From Rhizobium sullae (GTDB lineage: Bacteria > Pseudomonadota > Alphaproteobacteria > Rhizobiales > Rhizobiaceae): DNA of 64,000 nt. Position 1 is the stretch's first letter. Every line of letters begins with the position of its first letter. Both the position numbers and the translations under genes were made by a program. This document shows positions 47,823 through 57,253 of the stretch, one piece after another. The notes below the pieces were generated by a model. That model was given only the letters and a program-made list of their open reading frames with translations, did not search any database and had not been told where the DNA came from. The DNA is taken from NCBI RefSeq assembly GCF_025200715.1, contig NZ_CP104143.1:2046001-2110000 (forward strand), given 5' to 3'.

Positions 47823-50021
47823 TTAGTTCGTGCCGACCAGATCGACCGGGAAGAACAACGTTTCGCCCGAAGAATCGCTGACGCCGTCGTTATCGGTGAC
47901 GGCATAAGCCTTGCCGCCGGCGTCGAAGGTGAAGCCTTCGATCTTGTCGAGCACGTAGCCGTTGGTGGCGGTCTTCAGCTCGTTCAGGAAGTCGTAGGCT
48001 TCGGTCTTCTTGACGGCCGGAAGCTCGCCGCCGAGCTCGGCGGGCTTGAGATCGGTGATCGCCACCTTGTAGAGCTTCTTCAGCTTTGCGGCATCGCCGA
48101 CGAGGTTGTCGCGCTCGATGATGTAGACATTGTCGCCATGAGCGGAGATTTCCGAAAGACCGACCCAGCCGTTTTCGGACTTGTCGAGCGGGTAGCGCAC
48201 GGCGCCCCATTCCTTGCTCTTCGGATTGTAGGACACGAGCTTCACGAAGCCCTTCTCGTCGTCCTTCCATTCGCGCTGAATGGCCATCCAGAGCGTTGCA
48301 TCATCGCCGGAGCCGATGATCGTCACACCTTCGAAACCGTAGCGGATTTCGTTGGCAGTCAGTTCCTTCGGCAGCGCGACCTCGGCCTTGATCTCGCCCT
48401 TCGGATTGACGTGGTAGAGCGCGTGCGGCAGCAGCTTATCGCTGTTGCCTTCTGACGCGAGCCAGAACCAGCCCTTCTCGTCGACGGCGATGCCCTCGAT
48501 GTCGAGCTTCTGGGCGGCAGCACCGTCACGCTTGACCGTCAGCGTTTCGGTGATGACGGCGGGCCTTTGCGTCGCATCGATCGTGTAGATCGTCGGCTGC
48601 ATGCCGAGCACGCTGTCGCTGACCGCAAAGAGCTTACCGGGCTTTTCCGGAACGGCCGCAAGGCCCGAAAGGGCGGCAAAGCCGACCGGATTGCTATCCT
48701 TCTCGGCCGCGACGATCTGCGGATAGGCCTTCTCGCCTTCGGAAAGCTCGTAGATCATGACATGCGAGCGCGGGCCGCCATCCTCGCCGAGATCAACTTC
48801 GTTGGCTGTCGCAAAGAGGTTGCGCGAGGGAATGGCTACGGCGCCTTCCGGCGAAACGCCCGAGGGAAGGATCTGCGAGAGTTCCGGATCGGCACCGGTA
48901 TCCTTGTACACGCCGACAACTGAAGCGCGCTCGGCAAGCACGAAGAAATACTGCTGGCCGCCGAAGGTCGCGGCTTCCAGGCCTTCCGGCTCGACGCCCT
49001 TCGACCCTGAGCGGCCATCCGGATAGTGGCCGAGATCGGCAACGGCACGCTCGAAGGAGCTGCCGGATTCGTAGAGAACCCTGCCGGTCTTGTCGAAGAT
49101 CGTGAAGCCGCGCGAGCCGCCTTCATAATCGCCTTCGTTGGCGACGATGAGACGGTTGCCGTCCAGCCACTTCACGGCGTCGGGTTCGCGCAGCACGCCC
49201 TTCAGCTCGCCAGCAAACTTCAGCGCGCCGTCCCTCTTCGTGTCGATACCGGCAAGGTCCGTGCTGCCGGCGGAGAAATGTGTCTTCACCTGAGCGGTCT
49301 TGGCGTCGATGATGACGATCTCGTTGTTTTCCTGCAGCGTCAGGGCGATCTCGTCCTGGCTGTTGAAGGAAACGAATTCGGGCTCCGGGTCCTCGGGGGC
49401 GACGGCGGAGAGGCCGGTCAGCGCAATGTGCTTGATCGTACCGCAATCGACCGTACCGTCTTTGACCTGGAAGATCACGAGATCGCCTGCCGGCATCTGC
49501 GGGATCTTGCCGTCGTTGACGTCTTCGTCACGCTCGTTTTCGATGGCGATCGTGCCGAGCGTCTTGTCCTTGTTGAGCGCGATCGAATCCGGCTGGCCGC
49601 CGAGATCGCAGGTGTTCTCGATCTTCTTGGTGGCAACGTCGACGATTACGAGACGGCCGGAGGGCTTCTGCTTGCTCTCGCCGGTGTTGACGGCGACGAG
49701 CGCCTTGCCGGCTGCCGACGTAACGGAGGTCGGTTCTCCGTCCATCATCAGCGCCCCGCCGGCCTTCGGGGCCTTGGCATCAGTGATGTCGACGAAGCCT
49801 ATCGCGCCGAGCGGGCTGTCGCTGTAAATCAGAGTCTTGCCATCATCGGTGGCGGTGATGATTTCGGCGGAGGTTGTGGAAAGCTTGTCCTTGCCGGCGG
49901 GCAGGTTTGCGGCAACCGGGAAGGACGCGATACGATTGAAAACAGGCTCCGCAGCAGCCGGAAAAGCAACGGATGCGAGAAGAGCGGCAGCCAGCGCTGC
50001 CTTGCGCGATGAAATGGTCAT
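47823..50021 (-). CDS. Exported phytase-like esterase, probably in the Pho regulon
   Basis: A 732-residue protein with a signal peptide (residues 1-24, cleavage after AAA). Residues about 40-360 look like a beta-propeller or choice-of-anchor-I type domain (IVDVATKKIENTCDLGGQPDS). The C-terminal half, from about 385 (GLEAATFGGQQYFFVLAER to DKIEGFTFDAGGKAYAVTDNDG), matches the esterase-like activity of phytase family. A perfect PhoB box lies 50 bases upstream, so it should be made under phosphate limitation to release phosphate outside the cytoplasm. A long hairpin sits just before the start. Confidence 0.8.
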   Translation of the reverse strand: MTISSRKAALAAALLASVAFPAAAEPVFNRIASFPVAANLPAGKDKLSTTSAEIITATDDGKTLIYSDSPLGAIGFVDITDAKAPKAGGALMMDGEPTSVTSAAGKALVAVNTGESKQKPSGRLVIVDVATKKIENTCDLGGQPDSIALNKDKTLGTIAIENERDEDVNDGKIPQMPAGDLVIFQVKDGTVDCGTIKHIALTGLSAVAPEDPEPEFVSFNSQDEIALTLQENNEIVIIDAKTAQVKTHFSAGSTDLAGIDTKRDGALKFAGELKGVLREPDAVKWLDGNRLIVANEGDYEGGSRGFTIFDKTGRVLYESGSSFERAVADLGHYPDGRSGSKGVEPEGLEAATFGGQQYFFVLAERASVVGVYKDTGADPELSQILPSGVSPEGAVAIPSRNLFATANEVDLGEDGGPRSHVMIYELSEGEKAYPQIVAAEKDSNPVGFAALSGLAAVPEKPGKLFAVSDSVLGMQPTIYTIDATQRPAVITETLTVKRDGAAAQKLDIEGIAVDEKGWFWLASEGNSDKLLPHALYHVNPKGEIKAEVALPKELTANEIRYGFEGVTIIGSGDDATLWMAIQREWKDDEKGFVKLVSYNPKSKEWGAVRYPLDKSENGWVGLSEISAHGDNVYIIERDNLVGDAAKLKKLYKVAITDLKPAELGGELPAVKKTEAYDFLNELKTATNGYVLDKIEGFTFDAGGKAYAVTDNDGVSDSSGETLFFPVDLVGTN

Positions 50022-50060
50022 GAAATCCCCACGTGTCGAATATTCGAAACGTGGGATTTT
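50022..50060 (-). promoter_or_regulatory. Leader hairpin that covers the ribosome-binding site of the phytase-like gene
   Basis: CCCACGT-N-TCGAAT meets its complement at 50028-50055 (13 of 14 pairs). The stem continues outward through AAATCC/GGATTT with a single bulged base, giving about 18 pairs that end at the start codon. The GGGG used as ribosome-binding site is inside the stem, so translation should depend on its opening. Confidence 0.6.
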
Positions 50061-50072
50061 TGCGGCACGGCG

Positions 50073-50090
50073 ATGACAGACGCATGACAG
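50073..50090 (-). promoter_or_regulatory. PhoB box
   Basis: On the minus strand two perfect CTGTCAT repeats are separated by four bases (GCGT), matching the PhoB-binding consensus exactly. It lies 52-69 bases upstream of the phytase-like start. Confidence 0.85.
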
Positions 50091-50114
50091 GTAGTGCGTT
50101 TTGCACTGCCTTGT

Positions 50115-51014
50115 CTATGTTGCCGTTCGCTCGCGGCTGAGTTCGTTGCGCATGATAAAAAGCGAGGCGCAGAGGATCAGTGCGGCGCCGAGCCATAGAT
50201 AACCTGTGGGCGCATAACCGAAGACGAGCCAGCCCGCAAAGACGTTCAGCGGCAGCTTGAGGTCGTCGAAAGGCTGCACATAGGCAGCGTCGGCCACCGC
50301 ATAGGCAAGTGTGAGAAAATACTGCGCGAGCACGGTCAGCAGGCCGGCAAACATGAAGAGCCCAACCGTGATATCCATCGGCACCTCGAAGCCAGCCGCC
50401 AAGGCAAGCCCGCCATTGATGGGCGTCAGCAGCACCAGCAGCCAGGCCGTTATGGTTTCGGGCCGCTCGATTCCCGTGAGGTTCTTCGTGATCAGCGAGG
50501 CTGCGCCCCAAAGCAGCGCCGAAAGCACCGGCAGCAGGGCCGCCCAGGTGAAACTGTCCGACCAGGGCTGCAAGATGATCATCGCGCCCGCAAAGCCGGC
50601 GGCCGTTGCCGCCCAGCGCGCCGGGCCGACGCGTTCCCCGAGGAAGAGACGCGCACCGAGGATGATGAAGAACGGCGAGGTCATCACCAGCGCGATCGCC
50701 TGCCAGATCGGCACGGAGGCGAGACCAGAGACCCAGGCTTCGACGCCGAGGGCGGCAAAAGCGACGCGCACGATATGGCGCCAGGGATAATTGGTGCGCA
50801 TCGCCGAGAAGCCGACGCGATAAAGGAACGGCAGCGAGAAGACGAGCGCGAAGGCATATTGCCAAAAGGCGGCGGAAGCGGCCGGGAAGGCAAGCGTCAT
50901 CGTCAACGATTGCGTGACGACATTGAGGATCGAGAAGGCCACGCCGGCGAGCACCATCCAGGCGGCACCCGCCATGGCACGCGACCTGGAAATGCTGAGG
51001 GAAGTCTGATTCAT
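50115..51014 (-). CDS. ribN: Riboflavin transporter RibN (DMT/EamA family)
   Basis: A 299-residue carrier with ten hydrophobic helices in two EamA repeats (about 12-140 and 155-290). The family is broad, but the FMN riboswitch at 51106-51247 directly upstream makes a flavin substrate very likely; RibN, first described in Rhizobium leguminosarum, is this family with this leader. In-frame ATG codons exist at 51014 and 51023. The gene is alone, away from the rib genes, as expected for an uptake system. Confidence 0.87.
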   Translation of the reverse strand: MNQTSLSISRSRAMAGAAWMVLAGVAFSILNVVTQSLTMTLAFPAASAAFWQYAFALVFSLPFLYRVGFSAMRTNYPWRHIVRVAFAALGVEAWVSGLASVPIWQAIALVMTSPFFIILGARLFLGERVGPARWAATAAGFAGAMIILQPWSDSFTWAALLPVLSALLWGAASLITKNLTGIERPETITAWLLVLLTPINGGLALAAGFEVPMDITVGLFMFAGLLTVLAQYFLTLAYAVADAAYVQPFDDLKLPLNVFAGWLVFGYAPTGYLWLGAALILCASLFIMRNELSRERTAT

Positions 51015-51105
51015 GTCATTCATCCAGAACAAAAGGACCAACACAAATCAGGACGCATGAGCGCAACAACACCGCCGGCAGTTCCCTGCCCTTCGTGCCT
51101 GCGAT

Positions 51106-51247
51106 CATTCTCTTTCATCCGGACTGTAACCGTCGGCTCCGGCATCGCACCGGATCTGCTGACCCTTCCGCACTGAGCAAGGAAGGCGCTCGCGGGCTCG
51201 GGCAGAGACCCTTACCGCCGGTGGGGACTTTCACCCCGCCCTGAGAA
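51106..51247 (-). promoter_or_regulatory. FMN riboswitch
   Basis: Read leftward, the region shows the conserved RFN elements in order: AGGGCGGGGTGAAAGTCCCC, ACCGGCGGTAA, GCCCGCGAGCGC, GGTCAGCAGATCCGGTG, CCGGAGCCGACGGTTACAG and TCCGGATGAAAGAGA. All six helices can form. Nearly 90 bases of expression platform separate it from ribN. Binding of FMN should reduce ribN expression. Confidence 0.96.
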
Positions 51248-51296
51248 CAGAAAAGCCGTAAGTGAAACTTGAGAGCCCTGCAAGATCCTGCAGAAA

Positions 51297-51328
51297 ATCG
51301 AAAAGGGTCCGGCTTTCGCCGAACCCTT
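51297..51328 (-). terminator. Terminator of the HU gene
   Basis: Read leftward, AAGGGTTCGGC and GCCGGACCCTT pair around a GAAA tetraloop, followed by TTCGATTTT. It separates the HU gene from the ribN riboswitch. Confidence 0.75.
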
Positions 51329-51376
51329 CCAAACCTGGACTGCCGGTCTCGTTATCCGGCGGCCAAGCAAATCTCA

Positions 51377-51652
51377 TTAGCCGTTGACAGCGTCCTTCAG
51401 GCCCTTGCCGGGCGTGAATTTCGGCACGTTGCGAGCCGGAATATTGACTTCAGCGCCCGTGGACGGGTTGCGGCCCTTGGTGGCAGCGCGATGAGAAACG
51501 GTGAAGCTGCCGAAGCCGGCGAGACGAATGTCGCCCTTATTCTTCAGTTCACCCTGGACAACGTCGAAAACAGCGTCGACAGCAGAAGCAGCGTCAGCCT
51601 TGGTGAGGCCAGCCTTTTCGGCAACTGCGGACACGAGTTCATTCTTGTTCAT
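51377..51652 (-). CDS. hupB: DNA-binding protein HU
   Basis: A 91-residue histone-like protein. MNKNELVSAVAEKAGLTKADA starts the helical body, and the DNA-binding arm GRNPSTGAEVNIPARNVPKF (about 61-80) with its tip proline is intact. The frame extends upstream, but the ATG at 51652 with GGGGTGG before it is the family start. It follows lon in the same direction behind a terminator, so it has its own promoter. Confidence 0.95.
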   Translation of the reverse strand: MNKNELVSAVAEKAGLTKADAASAVDAVFDVVQGELKNKGDIRLAGFGSFTVSHRAATKGRNPSTGAEVNIPARNVPKFTPGKGLKDAVNG

Positions 51653-51782
51653 GTTTCCACCCCTTTCAATGGTTCGAAACGACTCAATCTGTAAGCCAGG
51701 CACAGAATAGGTTTCATCAGGCCCGCCGCAACCCAAAAGCCCTGCAAATCAAGGAAAAGCAAGCGGCTCTGTGACGTTTTCA

Positions 51783-51815
51783 CAAAAAAGGCTGGCGTTT
51801 TAAGCCAGCCTTTTC
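51783..51815 (-). terminator. Terminator of lon
   Basis: Read leftward, AAAAGGCTGGC and GCCAGCCTTTT form a long stem around TTAAAAC, ending in six thymines. Confidence 0.85.
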
Positions 51816-51856
51816 CGAGTTTTGCAGCATTTTGACATAAATGTGGCAGACAGCGC

Positions 51857-54274
51857 TCAATGAGCGATGGCTGCACCTGTCTCATCGAGGCCCTCGACCG
51901 TCGCGATGACCGGTGTTTCAACCGTTCCATCCCATTCGATCGGCTCGGGCCTGCGAACCAGCGCATGCTTGATCACCTCGCCCATGCGGGATACCGGGAT
52001 GATCTCCATGTTGTTCTTCACGTTGTCCGGAATCTCCGCCAGATCCTTGGCGTTTTCTTCCGGGATCAGCACCTTCTTGATGCCGCCGCGAAGCGCCGCG
52101 AGCAGCTTTTCCTTCAGACCGCCGATCGGCAGAACGCGGCCGCGAAGGGTGATCTCGCCGGTCATGGCGACATCCTTGTTGACCGGAATGCCGGTCATGA
52201 TCGAGACGATCGCGGTCGCCATGGCGACACCCGCCGACGGACCATCCTTCGGAGTGGCACCTTCCGGCACGTGCACGTGGATGTCGCTCTTGTCGAAGCG
52301 CGGCGGCTCGATGCCGAAATCGACGGCGCGCGAGCGGACATAGGATGCCGCCGCCGAAATCGATTCCTTCATGACTTCCTTCAGGTTGCCGGTGACCGTC
52401 ATGCGACCCTTGCCCGGCATCATCACGCCTTCGATCGTCAGCAGCTCGCCGCCGACTTCCGTCCAGGCAAGACCGGTGACGACGCCGACCTGATCCTCGC
52501 GCTCGGCCTCACCATGGCGGAAGCGAGGAACACCCAGATAGTCATCGATGTTTTCGGCTGTGACGTGAACGGACTTCGCCTTGCCCTTGATGATCTCGGT
52601 TACCGCCTTGCGGGCGAGCTTCATCAGCTCGCGTTCGAAGTTACGGACACCGGCCTCGCGGGTGTACTGCTGGCTGATCGCCATCAGGGCGCCGTCGCTG
52701 ACCGAAAACTCTTCTGGCTGCAGCGCATGCTCCTTAATGGCCTTCGGCAGCAGGTGCCGCTTGGCAATCTCGCGCTTTTCGTCTTCGGTATAGCCGGCGA
52801 TACGGATGATCTCCATGCGGTCCATCAGGGGCGCAGGAATGTTCAGCGTATTCGCCGTCGTGATGAACATCACGTCCGACAGGTCGTATTCGACTTCCAG
52901 GTAGTGATCCATGAAGGTCATGTTCTGGGCCGGGTCGAGCACTTCAAGTAGGGCCGAGGACGGGTCGCCGCGGAAATCCATGCCCATCTTGTCGATCTCG
53001 TCGAGCAGAAAGAGCGGGTTGGACTTCTTCGCCTTCTTCATCGACTGGATGACCTTGCCGGGCATCGAGCCGATGTAGGTGCGGCGGTGACCGCGGATTT
53101 CGGCTTCGTCGCGCACGCCGCCGAGCGCCATGCGGACATACTCACGGCCGGTCGCCTTGGCGATCGACTGGGCGAGCGAGGTCTTGCCGACGCCCGGAGG
53201 ACCGACGAGGCACAGGATCGGGCCCTTGAGCTTAGTCGCACGCGCCTGCACGGCGAGATACTCGACGATCCGCTCCTTGACTTTGTCCAGGCCGAAGTGA
53301 TCGGCCTCGAGGATCTGTTCAGCATGGTTGAGGTCAGACTTGATCTTCGACTTCTTGCCCCACGGAATGCCAAGCAGCCAGTCGAGATAGTTGCGGACGA
53401 CCGTCGCCTCAGCAGACATCGGGCTCATCTGACGCAGCTTCTTCAGCTCCGCGTCGGCCTTTTCACGGGCTTCCTTGGAAAGCTTGGTCTTGGAGATGCG
53501 CTCTTCCAGTTCGGCCATCTCGTCGCGACCCTCTTCGCCGTCGCCGAGCTCCTTCTGGATCGCCTTCATCTGTTCGTTCAGGTAGTATTCGCGCTGGGTC
53601 TTTTCCATCTGGCGCTTGACGCGCGAGCGGATGCGCTTTTCGACCTGCAGGACCGAAATCTCGCCTTCCATGAAGCCGAGCGCCTTTTCCAGGCGGGCCT
53701 TGACGCTGGTGGTTTCCAGCATCTCCTGCTTCTCGGTGATCTTGATCGACAGGTGCGAGGCGACCGTATCGGCGAGCTTGGAATAATCGTCGATCTGGCT
53801 GGCTGCACCCACCACTTCAGGCGAAATCTTCTTGTTGAGCTTCACATAGCTTTCGAACTCCGAAACGACGGAGCGCGAGAGCGCTTCCAGTTCGACCGCA
53901 TCGTCATGTGGTTCTTCAAGCACATGGCCGAGCGCTTCGTAGAAATCGTCGCGGCTGGTATAGGCATCGATCTCGGCACGGGCGCGGCCTTCGACAAGAA
54001 CCTTTACGGTGCCGTCAGGTAGCTTCAGGAGTTGCAGAACATTGGCAACCGTGCCGACATTATGAATTGCGGAAGGATCCGGATCATCATCGCTGGCGTT
54101 GATCTGGGTGACGAGCATGATCTGCTTGTCGGAACCCATGACCTCTTCAAGCGCACGGATCGACTTTTCCCGTCCGACGAACAGTGGCACGATCATATGG
54201 GGGAAGACCACGATGTCGCGCAGGGGCAAAACAGGATAGGCAGTGCTGTTCGCTACAGACGTTTTCTTCGTCAT
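51857..54274 (-). CDS. lon: ATP-dependent protease Lon
   Basis: An 805-residue protease. The N-terminal substrate domain runs to about 310, the AAA module has Walker [10 protein letters not shown] near 357 and Walker [12 protein letters not shown] near 415, and the protease domain has its catalytic serine near 679 in [11 protein letters not shown] and the lysine about 43 residues later. It degrades damaged proteins and regulators such as CcrM in alphaproteobacteria. It lies downstream of clpX and has a heat-shock-like promoter. Confidence 0.97.
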   Translation of the reverse strand: MTKKTSVANSTAYPVLPLRDIVVFPHMIVPLFVGREKSIRALEEVMGSDKQIMLVTQINASDDDPDPSAIHNVGTVANVLQLLKLPDGTVKVLVEGRARAEIDAYTSRDDFYEALGHVLEEPHDDAVELEALSRSVVSEFESYVKLNKKISPEVVGAASQIDDYSKLADTVASHLSIKITEKQEMLETTSVKARLEKALGFMEGEISVLQVEKRIRSRVKRQMEKTQREYYLNEQMKAIQKELGDGEEGRDEMAELEERISKTKLSKEAREKADAELKKLRQMSPMSAEATVVRNYLDWLLGIPWGKKSKIKSDLNHAEQILEADHFGLDKVKERIVEYLAVQARATKLKGPILCLVGPPGVGKTSLAQSIAKATGREYVRMALGGVRDEAEIRGHRRTYIGSMPGKVIQSMKKAKKSNPLFLLDEIDKMGMDFRGDPSSALLEVLDPAQNMTFMDHYLEVEYDLSDVMFITTANTLNIPAPLMDRMEIIRIAGYTEDEKREIAKRHLLPKAIKEHALQPEEFSVSDGALMAISQQYTREAGVRNFERELMKLARKAVTEIIKGKAKSVHVTAENIDDYLGVPRFRHGEAEREDQVGVVTGLAWTEVGGELLTIEGVMMPGKGRMTVTGNLKEVMKESISAAASYVRSRAVDFGIEPPRFDKSDIHVHVPEGATPKDGPSAGVAMATAIVSIMTGIPVNKDVAMTGEITLRGRVLPIGGLKEKLLAALRGGIKKVLIPEENAKDLAEIPDNVKNNMEIIPVSRMGEVIKHALVRRPEPIEWDGTVETPVIATVEGLDETGAAIAH

Positions 54275-54354
54275 TTTTATTTCCTTTCCATCGTCCCGTT
54301 TCCGGGCTCTCTGGCGCGGCCATGCGACCGGCCGGCACTCTCACTTGGGGCTAC

Positions 54355-54383
54355 AAGTGGAGGTTCTGACTAAGCATTTCAAG
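54355..54383 (-). promoter_or_regulatory. Possible RpoH-type promoter of lon
   Basis: CTTGAA (54378-54383) and, 14 bases on, CCTCCACTT (54355-54363) resemble a heat-shock sigma-32 promoter about 80 bases before the lon start. The -10 match is partial. The rest of the 402-base clpX-lon gap (54275-54676) shows only the clpX terminator. Confidence 0.4.
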
Positions 54384-54613
54384 CCACGCTAACGCCCGCG
54401 TTCCCCGGTTGTGACAGCTTTATTACAATAGAACGCAGGTACAATGAAGCGCATAACTGGATCGGTGCTTACCGCTTCCGAACCGCCTAAAGCACAAGGC
54501 CGGAAAACCCGCTATGGAATCATTCCATCATCGCCAAGGACGGCACATTCCGCAACGTCAGCAACAGCGTTTTCCCAGTCTTGCCAGCCATTATTAACAG
54601 GACCGTGCACGAT

Positions 54614-54651
54614 TTTTCAAATAGAAAGGGGCCTGCCTTCGGCAAGCCCCT
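54614..54651 (-). terminator. Terminator of clpX
   Basis: Read leftward, AGGGGCTTGCC and GGCAGGCCCCT pair around GAA (one mismatch), followed by a T-rich stretch. Confidence 0.7.
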
Positions 54652-54676
54652 AAATCTAACCATACGAGGACCGGCA

Positions 54677-55954
54677 TCAGGCCGAGGCGTTTGCCTTTTC
54701 CTCCTGACGGTCCGCATAAATGTAAAGCGGACGGGCAGAGCCGCGCACGACCTCCTCGGAGATGACAACCTCGCGGACACCTTCGAGCGTCGGCAATTCG
54801 AACATCGTGTCGAGCAGGATCTTTTCCATGATCGAACGGAGGCCACGGGCGCCGGTCTTGCGGATGATCGCCTTGCGGGCGATTTCGCGAAGCGCGTCTT
54901 CGTGGAAGTTCAATTCCACGTCCTCCATCTCGAACAGGCGCTGATACTGCTTGATGAGCGCGTTCTTCGGCTCGGACAGTATCTGGATCAGAGCATCCTC
55001 ATCGAGGTCTTCGAGCGTTGCGAGAACCGGCAGACGGCCGATGAATTCCGGGATGAGGCCGAACTTGACCAGATCTTCCGGCTCGAGTTCGCGCAGCACT
55101 TCGCCGACGCGCCGGTCATCCGGGGCCTTGACGGACGCGCCGAAGCCGATCGAGGTCTTTTCGCCGCGGGCAGAGATGATCTTGTCGAGGCCTGCGAAGG
55201 CGCCGCCGCAGATGAACAGTATGTTCGTCGTGTCGACCTGCAGGAATTCCTGCTGGGGATGCTTGCGGCCGCCCTGCGGCGGTACGGAAGCGACCGTGCC
55301 TTCCATAATCTTCAGAAGCGCCTGCTGCACGCCTTCGCCTGACACGTCGCGGGTGATCGACGGGTTGTCGGACTTGCGGGAGATTTTGTCGACTTCGTCG
55401 ATGTAGACGATGCCGCGCTGTGCGCGCTCGACATTGTAGTCCGCAGATTGCAGAAGCTTCAGGATGATGTTTTCGACGTCTTCGCCGACATAGCCGGCTT
55501 CCGTCAGCGTCGTTGCATCGGCCATCGTGAAGGGAACGTCGATGATGCGGGCGAGCGTCTGGGCGAGATAGGTCTTGCCGCAGCCGGTCGGGCCGACCAA
55601 CATGATGTTCGACTTCGCCAGCTCGACTTCGCTGTTCTTGGTGGCGTGCGCCAGGCGCTTGTAATGGTTGTGGACAGCAACCGACAGGATCTTCTTCGCC
55701 TGCCGCTGACCGATGACGTATTCATCGAGAACCTTGATGATGTCCTGCGGCGTGGGAACGCCGTCGCGGGACTTGACCATCGAGGATTTGTTTTCCTCGC
55801 GGATAATGTCCATGCAAAGCTCGACGCATTCATCGCAGATGAAGACGGTCGGTCCCGCAATCAGTTTCCGGACTTCGTGCTGGCTCTTTCCGCAGAACGA
55901 ACAATACAGGGTATTCTTGGAGTCGCCGCCGTTGCTGCCGCTGACCTTGCTCAT
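54677..55954 (-). CDS. clpX: ATP-dependent Clp protease ATP-binding subunit ClpX
   Basis: A 425-residue unfoldase. The zinc-binding domain has [10 protein letters not shown] and [10 protein letters not shown] (about 19-48), Walker A is GPTGCGKT near 121, Walker B is [10 protein letters not shown] near 185, and [18 protein letters not shown] follows. The IGF-type loop that docks on ClpP is present near 271 (SIGFGASV). In alphaproteobacteria ClpXP degrades CtrA, linking it to DivK. clpP lies upstream on the same strand. Confidence 0.97.
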   Translation of the reverse strand: MSKVSGSNGGDSKNTLYCSFCGKSQHEVRKLIAGPTVFICDECVELCMDIIREENKSSMVKSRDGVPTPQDIIKVLDEYVIGQRQAKKILSVAVHNHYKRLAHATKNSEVELAKSNIMLVGPTGCGKTYLAQTLARIIDVPFTMADATTLTEAGYVGEDVENIILKLLQSADYNVERAQRGIVYIDEVDKISRKSDNPSITRDVSGEGVQQALLKIMEGTVASVPPQGGRKHPQQEFLQVDTTNILFICGGAFAGLDKIISARGEKTSIGFGASVKAPDDRRVGEVLRELEPEDLVKFGLIPEFIGRLPVLATLEDLDEDALIQILSEPKNALIKQYQRLFEMEDVELNFHEDALREIARKAIIRKTGARGLRSIMEKILLDTMFELPTLEGVREVVISEEVVRGSARPLYIYADRQEEKANASA

Positions 55955-56125
55955 ATCACTTTCCTTCCAGCACGCCGCATTTCAAGGTGAAATTGCGGTC
56001 CACTCAATGGCCCGCCGGCCTGCTCCCACCGGAGCATCAGCCGGCCAAGGCTTTAAGGGGTAAGAACCGGTACCCAACCAATCATGCCCGGGTTCCGGCG
56101 GCAACGAACTCCCCTTCGAATGCCG

Positions 56126-56158
56126 AATGCTATGTCATAAAAAATCAAACATAGCATT
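56126..56158. repeat. Inverted repeat between clpP and clpX
   Basis: Perfect 10-base arms AATGCTATGT and ACATAGCATT lie 13 bases apart in an A+T-rich patch of the 302-base gap 55955-56256. Without a GC-rich stem it is a poor terminator and could be an operator. No other element is clear in this gap. Confidence 0.5.
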
Positions 56159-56256
56159 AATAGTTACTATTAGCGCCTTCGCTACCGCATTAAACCCCTT
56201 GTTCAATCACAAATGGGATAGAACTGTGGCGGCAAAAACACCATCCCTATTAATTA

Positions 56257-56886
56257 CTAGGCCGTCTCGCCTTCGATTTCGATGCGCGAGGTCAGAACCT
56301 TGTCGATCACGCCCCAGATCTGAGCCTCGTCGGCATCCATGAAGTGGTCGCGGTCGAGGGTCCTTTCGACTTCCTCGTAGGTGCGGCCCGTATGCTTCAC
56401 GTAGACCTCGTTCAGGCGGCGCTTCATCTTCAGGATGTCCTTGGCATGGCGTTCGATGTCGGACGCCTGGCCCTGAAAGCCGCCGGAGGGCTGGTGAACC
56501 ATGATACGGGCGTTCGGCGTCGCAAAGCGCATGTCCTTGTGGCCGGCCGCCAGAAGCAGTGAACCCATCGAAGCGGCTTGGCCGATGCAAAGCGTCGAAA
56601 CCGCCGGCTTGATGAACTGCATCGTGTCATAGATGGCCATGCCGGCACTCACGACGCCGCCCGGCGAATTGATGTAGAGCGCGATTTCCTTCTTCGGGTT
56701 TTCGGCCTCGAGGAAGAGAAGCTGGGCGCAAACGAGCGTTGCCATCTGGTCCTCGACAGTACCCGTCAGGAAGATGATGCGTTCCTTCAGCAGGCGCGAA
56801 AAGATGTCGTAGGAGCGTTCACCGCGATTGGTCTGTTCCACGACCATCGGCACGAGGGCCATAGCGGTATCGACTGGGTTTCTCAT
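56257..56886 (-). CDS. clpP: ATP-dependent Clp protease proteolytic subunit ClpP
   Basis: A 209-residue serine peptidase. Catalytic Ser106 lies in [11 protein letters not shown], His131 in [12 protein letters not shown], and the aspartate in [13 protein letters not shown] near 180. The oligomer contacts ClpX/ClpA by its hydrophobic clefts. AAAGGA before the ATG is a good ribosome-binding site. A heat-shock-like promoter lies about 65-90 bases upstream. Confidence 0.97.
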   Translation of the reverse strand: MRNPVDTAMALVPMVVEQTNRGERSYDIFSRLLKERIIFLTGTVEDQMATLVCAQLLFLEAENPKKEIALYINSPGGVVSAGMAIYDTMQFIKPAVSTLCIGQAASMGSLLLAAGHKDMRFATPNARIMVHQPSGGFQGQASDIERHAKDILKMKRRLNEVYVKHTGRTYEEVERTLDRDHFMDADEAQIWGVIDKVLTSRIEIEGETA

Positions 56887-56948
56887 GTGCGTCCTTTGTC
56901 AAGGTCTTGCCGGCGGCAGCCGGGAATCAAAGAAAATGTATCATCCCT

Positions 56949-56978
56949 ACATAGAGTGTCACTGCCCTCCTCTTCAAG
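56949..56978 (-). promoter_or_regulatory. Likely heat-shock promoter of clpP
   Basis: CTTGAA (56973-56978) and CTATGT (56949-56954) are 18 bases apart on the minus strand, the pattern expected for rhizobial RpoH promoters with a sigma-70-like -10. The remainder of the 367-base region 56887-57253 must also hold the promoter of the rightward GGDEF gene, but no clear site is seen. Confidence 0.5.
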
Positions 56979-57253
56979 GCACGCATAAGGATAACGTTAA
57001 AGAAACGGCCCGAAGGCAGAATGCACTTCATAACAGCCCTATTCCCCGCCCGCCGCAGGAGTGCGAGAGGCCGGCAAGCGCCCTCACAGCTTTTCTCAGC
57101 GACAGGATGAAGGAATTCTAAACACATTCGCATCGACCTTCGGGCGTTTACCTTGCGGAAAGCCTAATGGCGAATATAGGGCAGCGGAGGCCCCGGAATT
57201 AATGGGCTGTCGAACTTCGGCAGTGAGAATGCCTGCATCTAAGGGGTGTTGCC

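Noticed and set aside
54444..54653. Rightward 69-codon frame between lon and clpX
   Set aside because: It runs through the clpX terminator and has no protein-like features.
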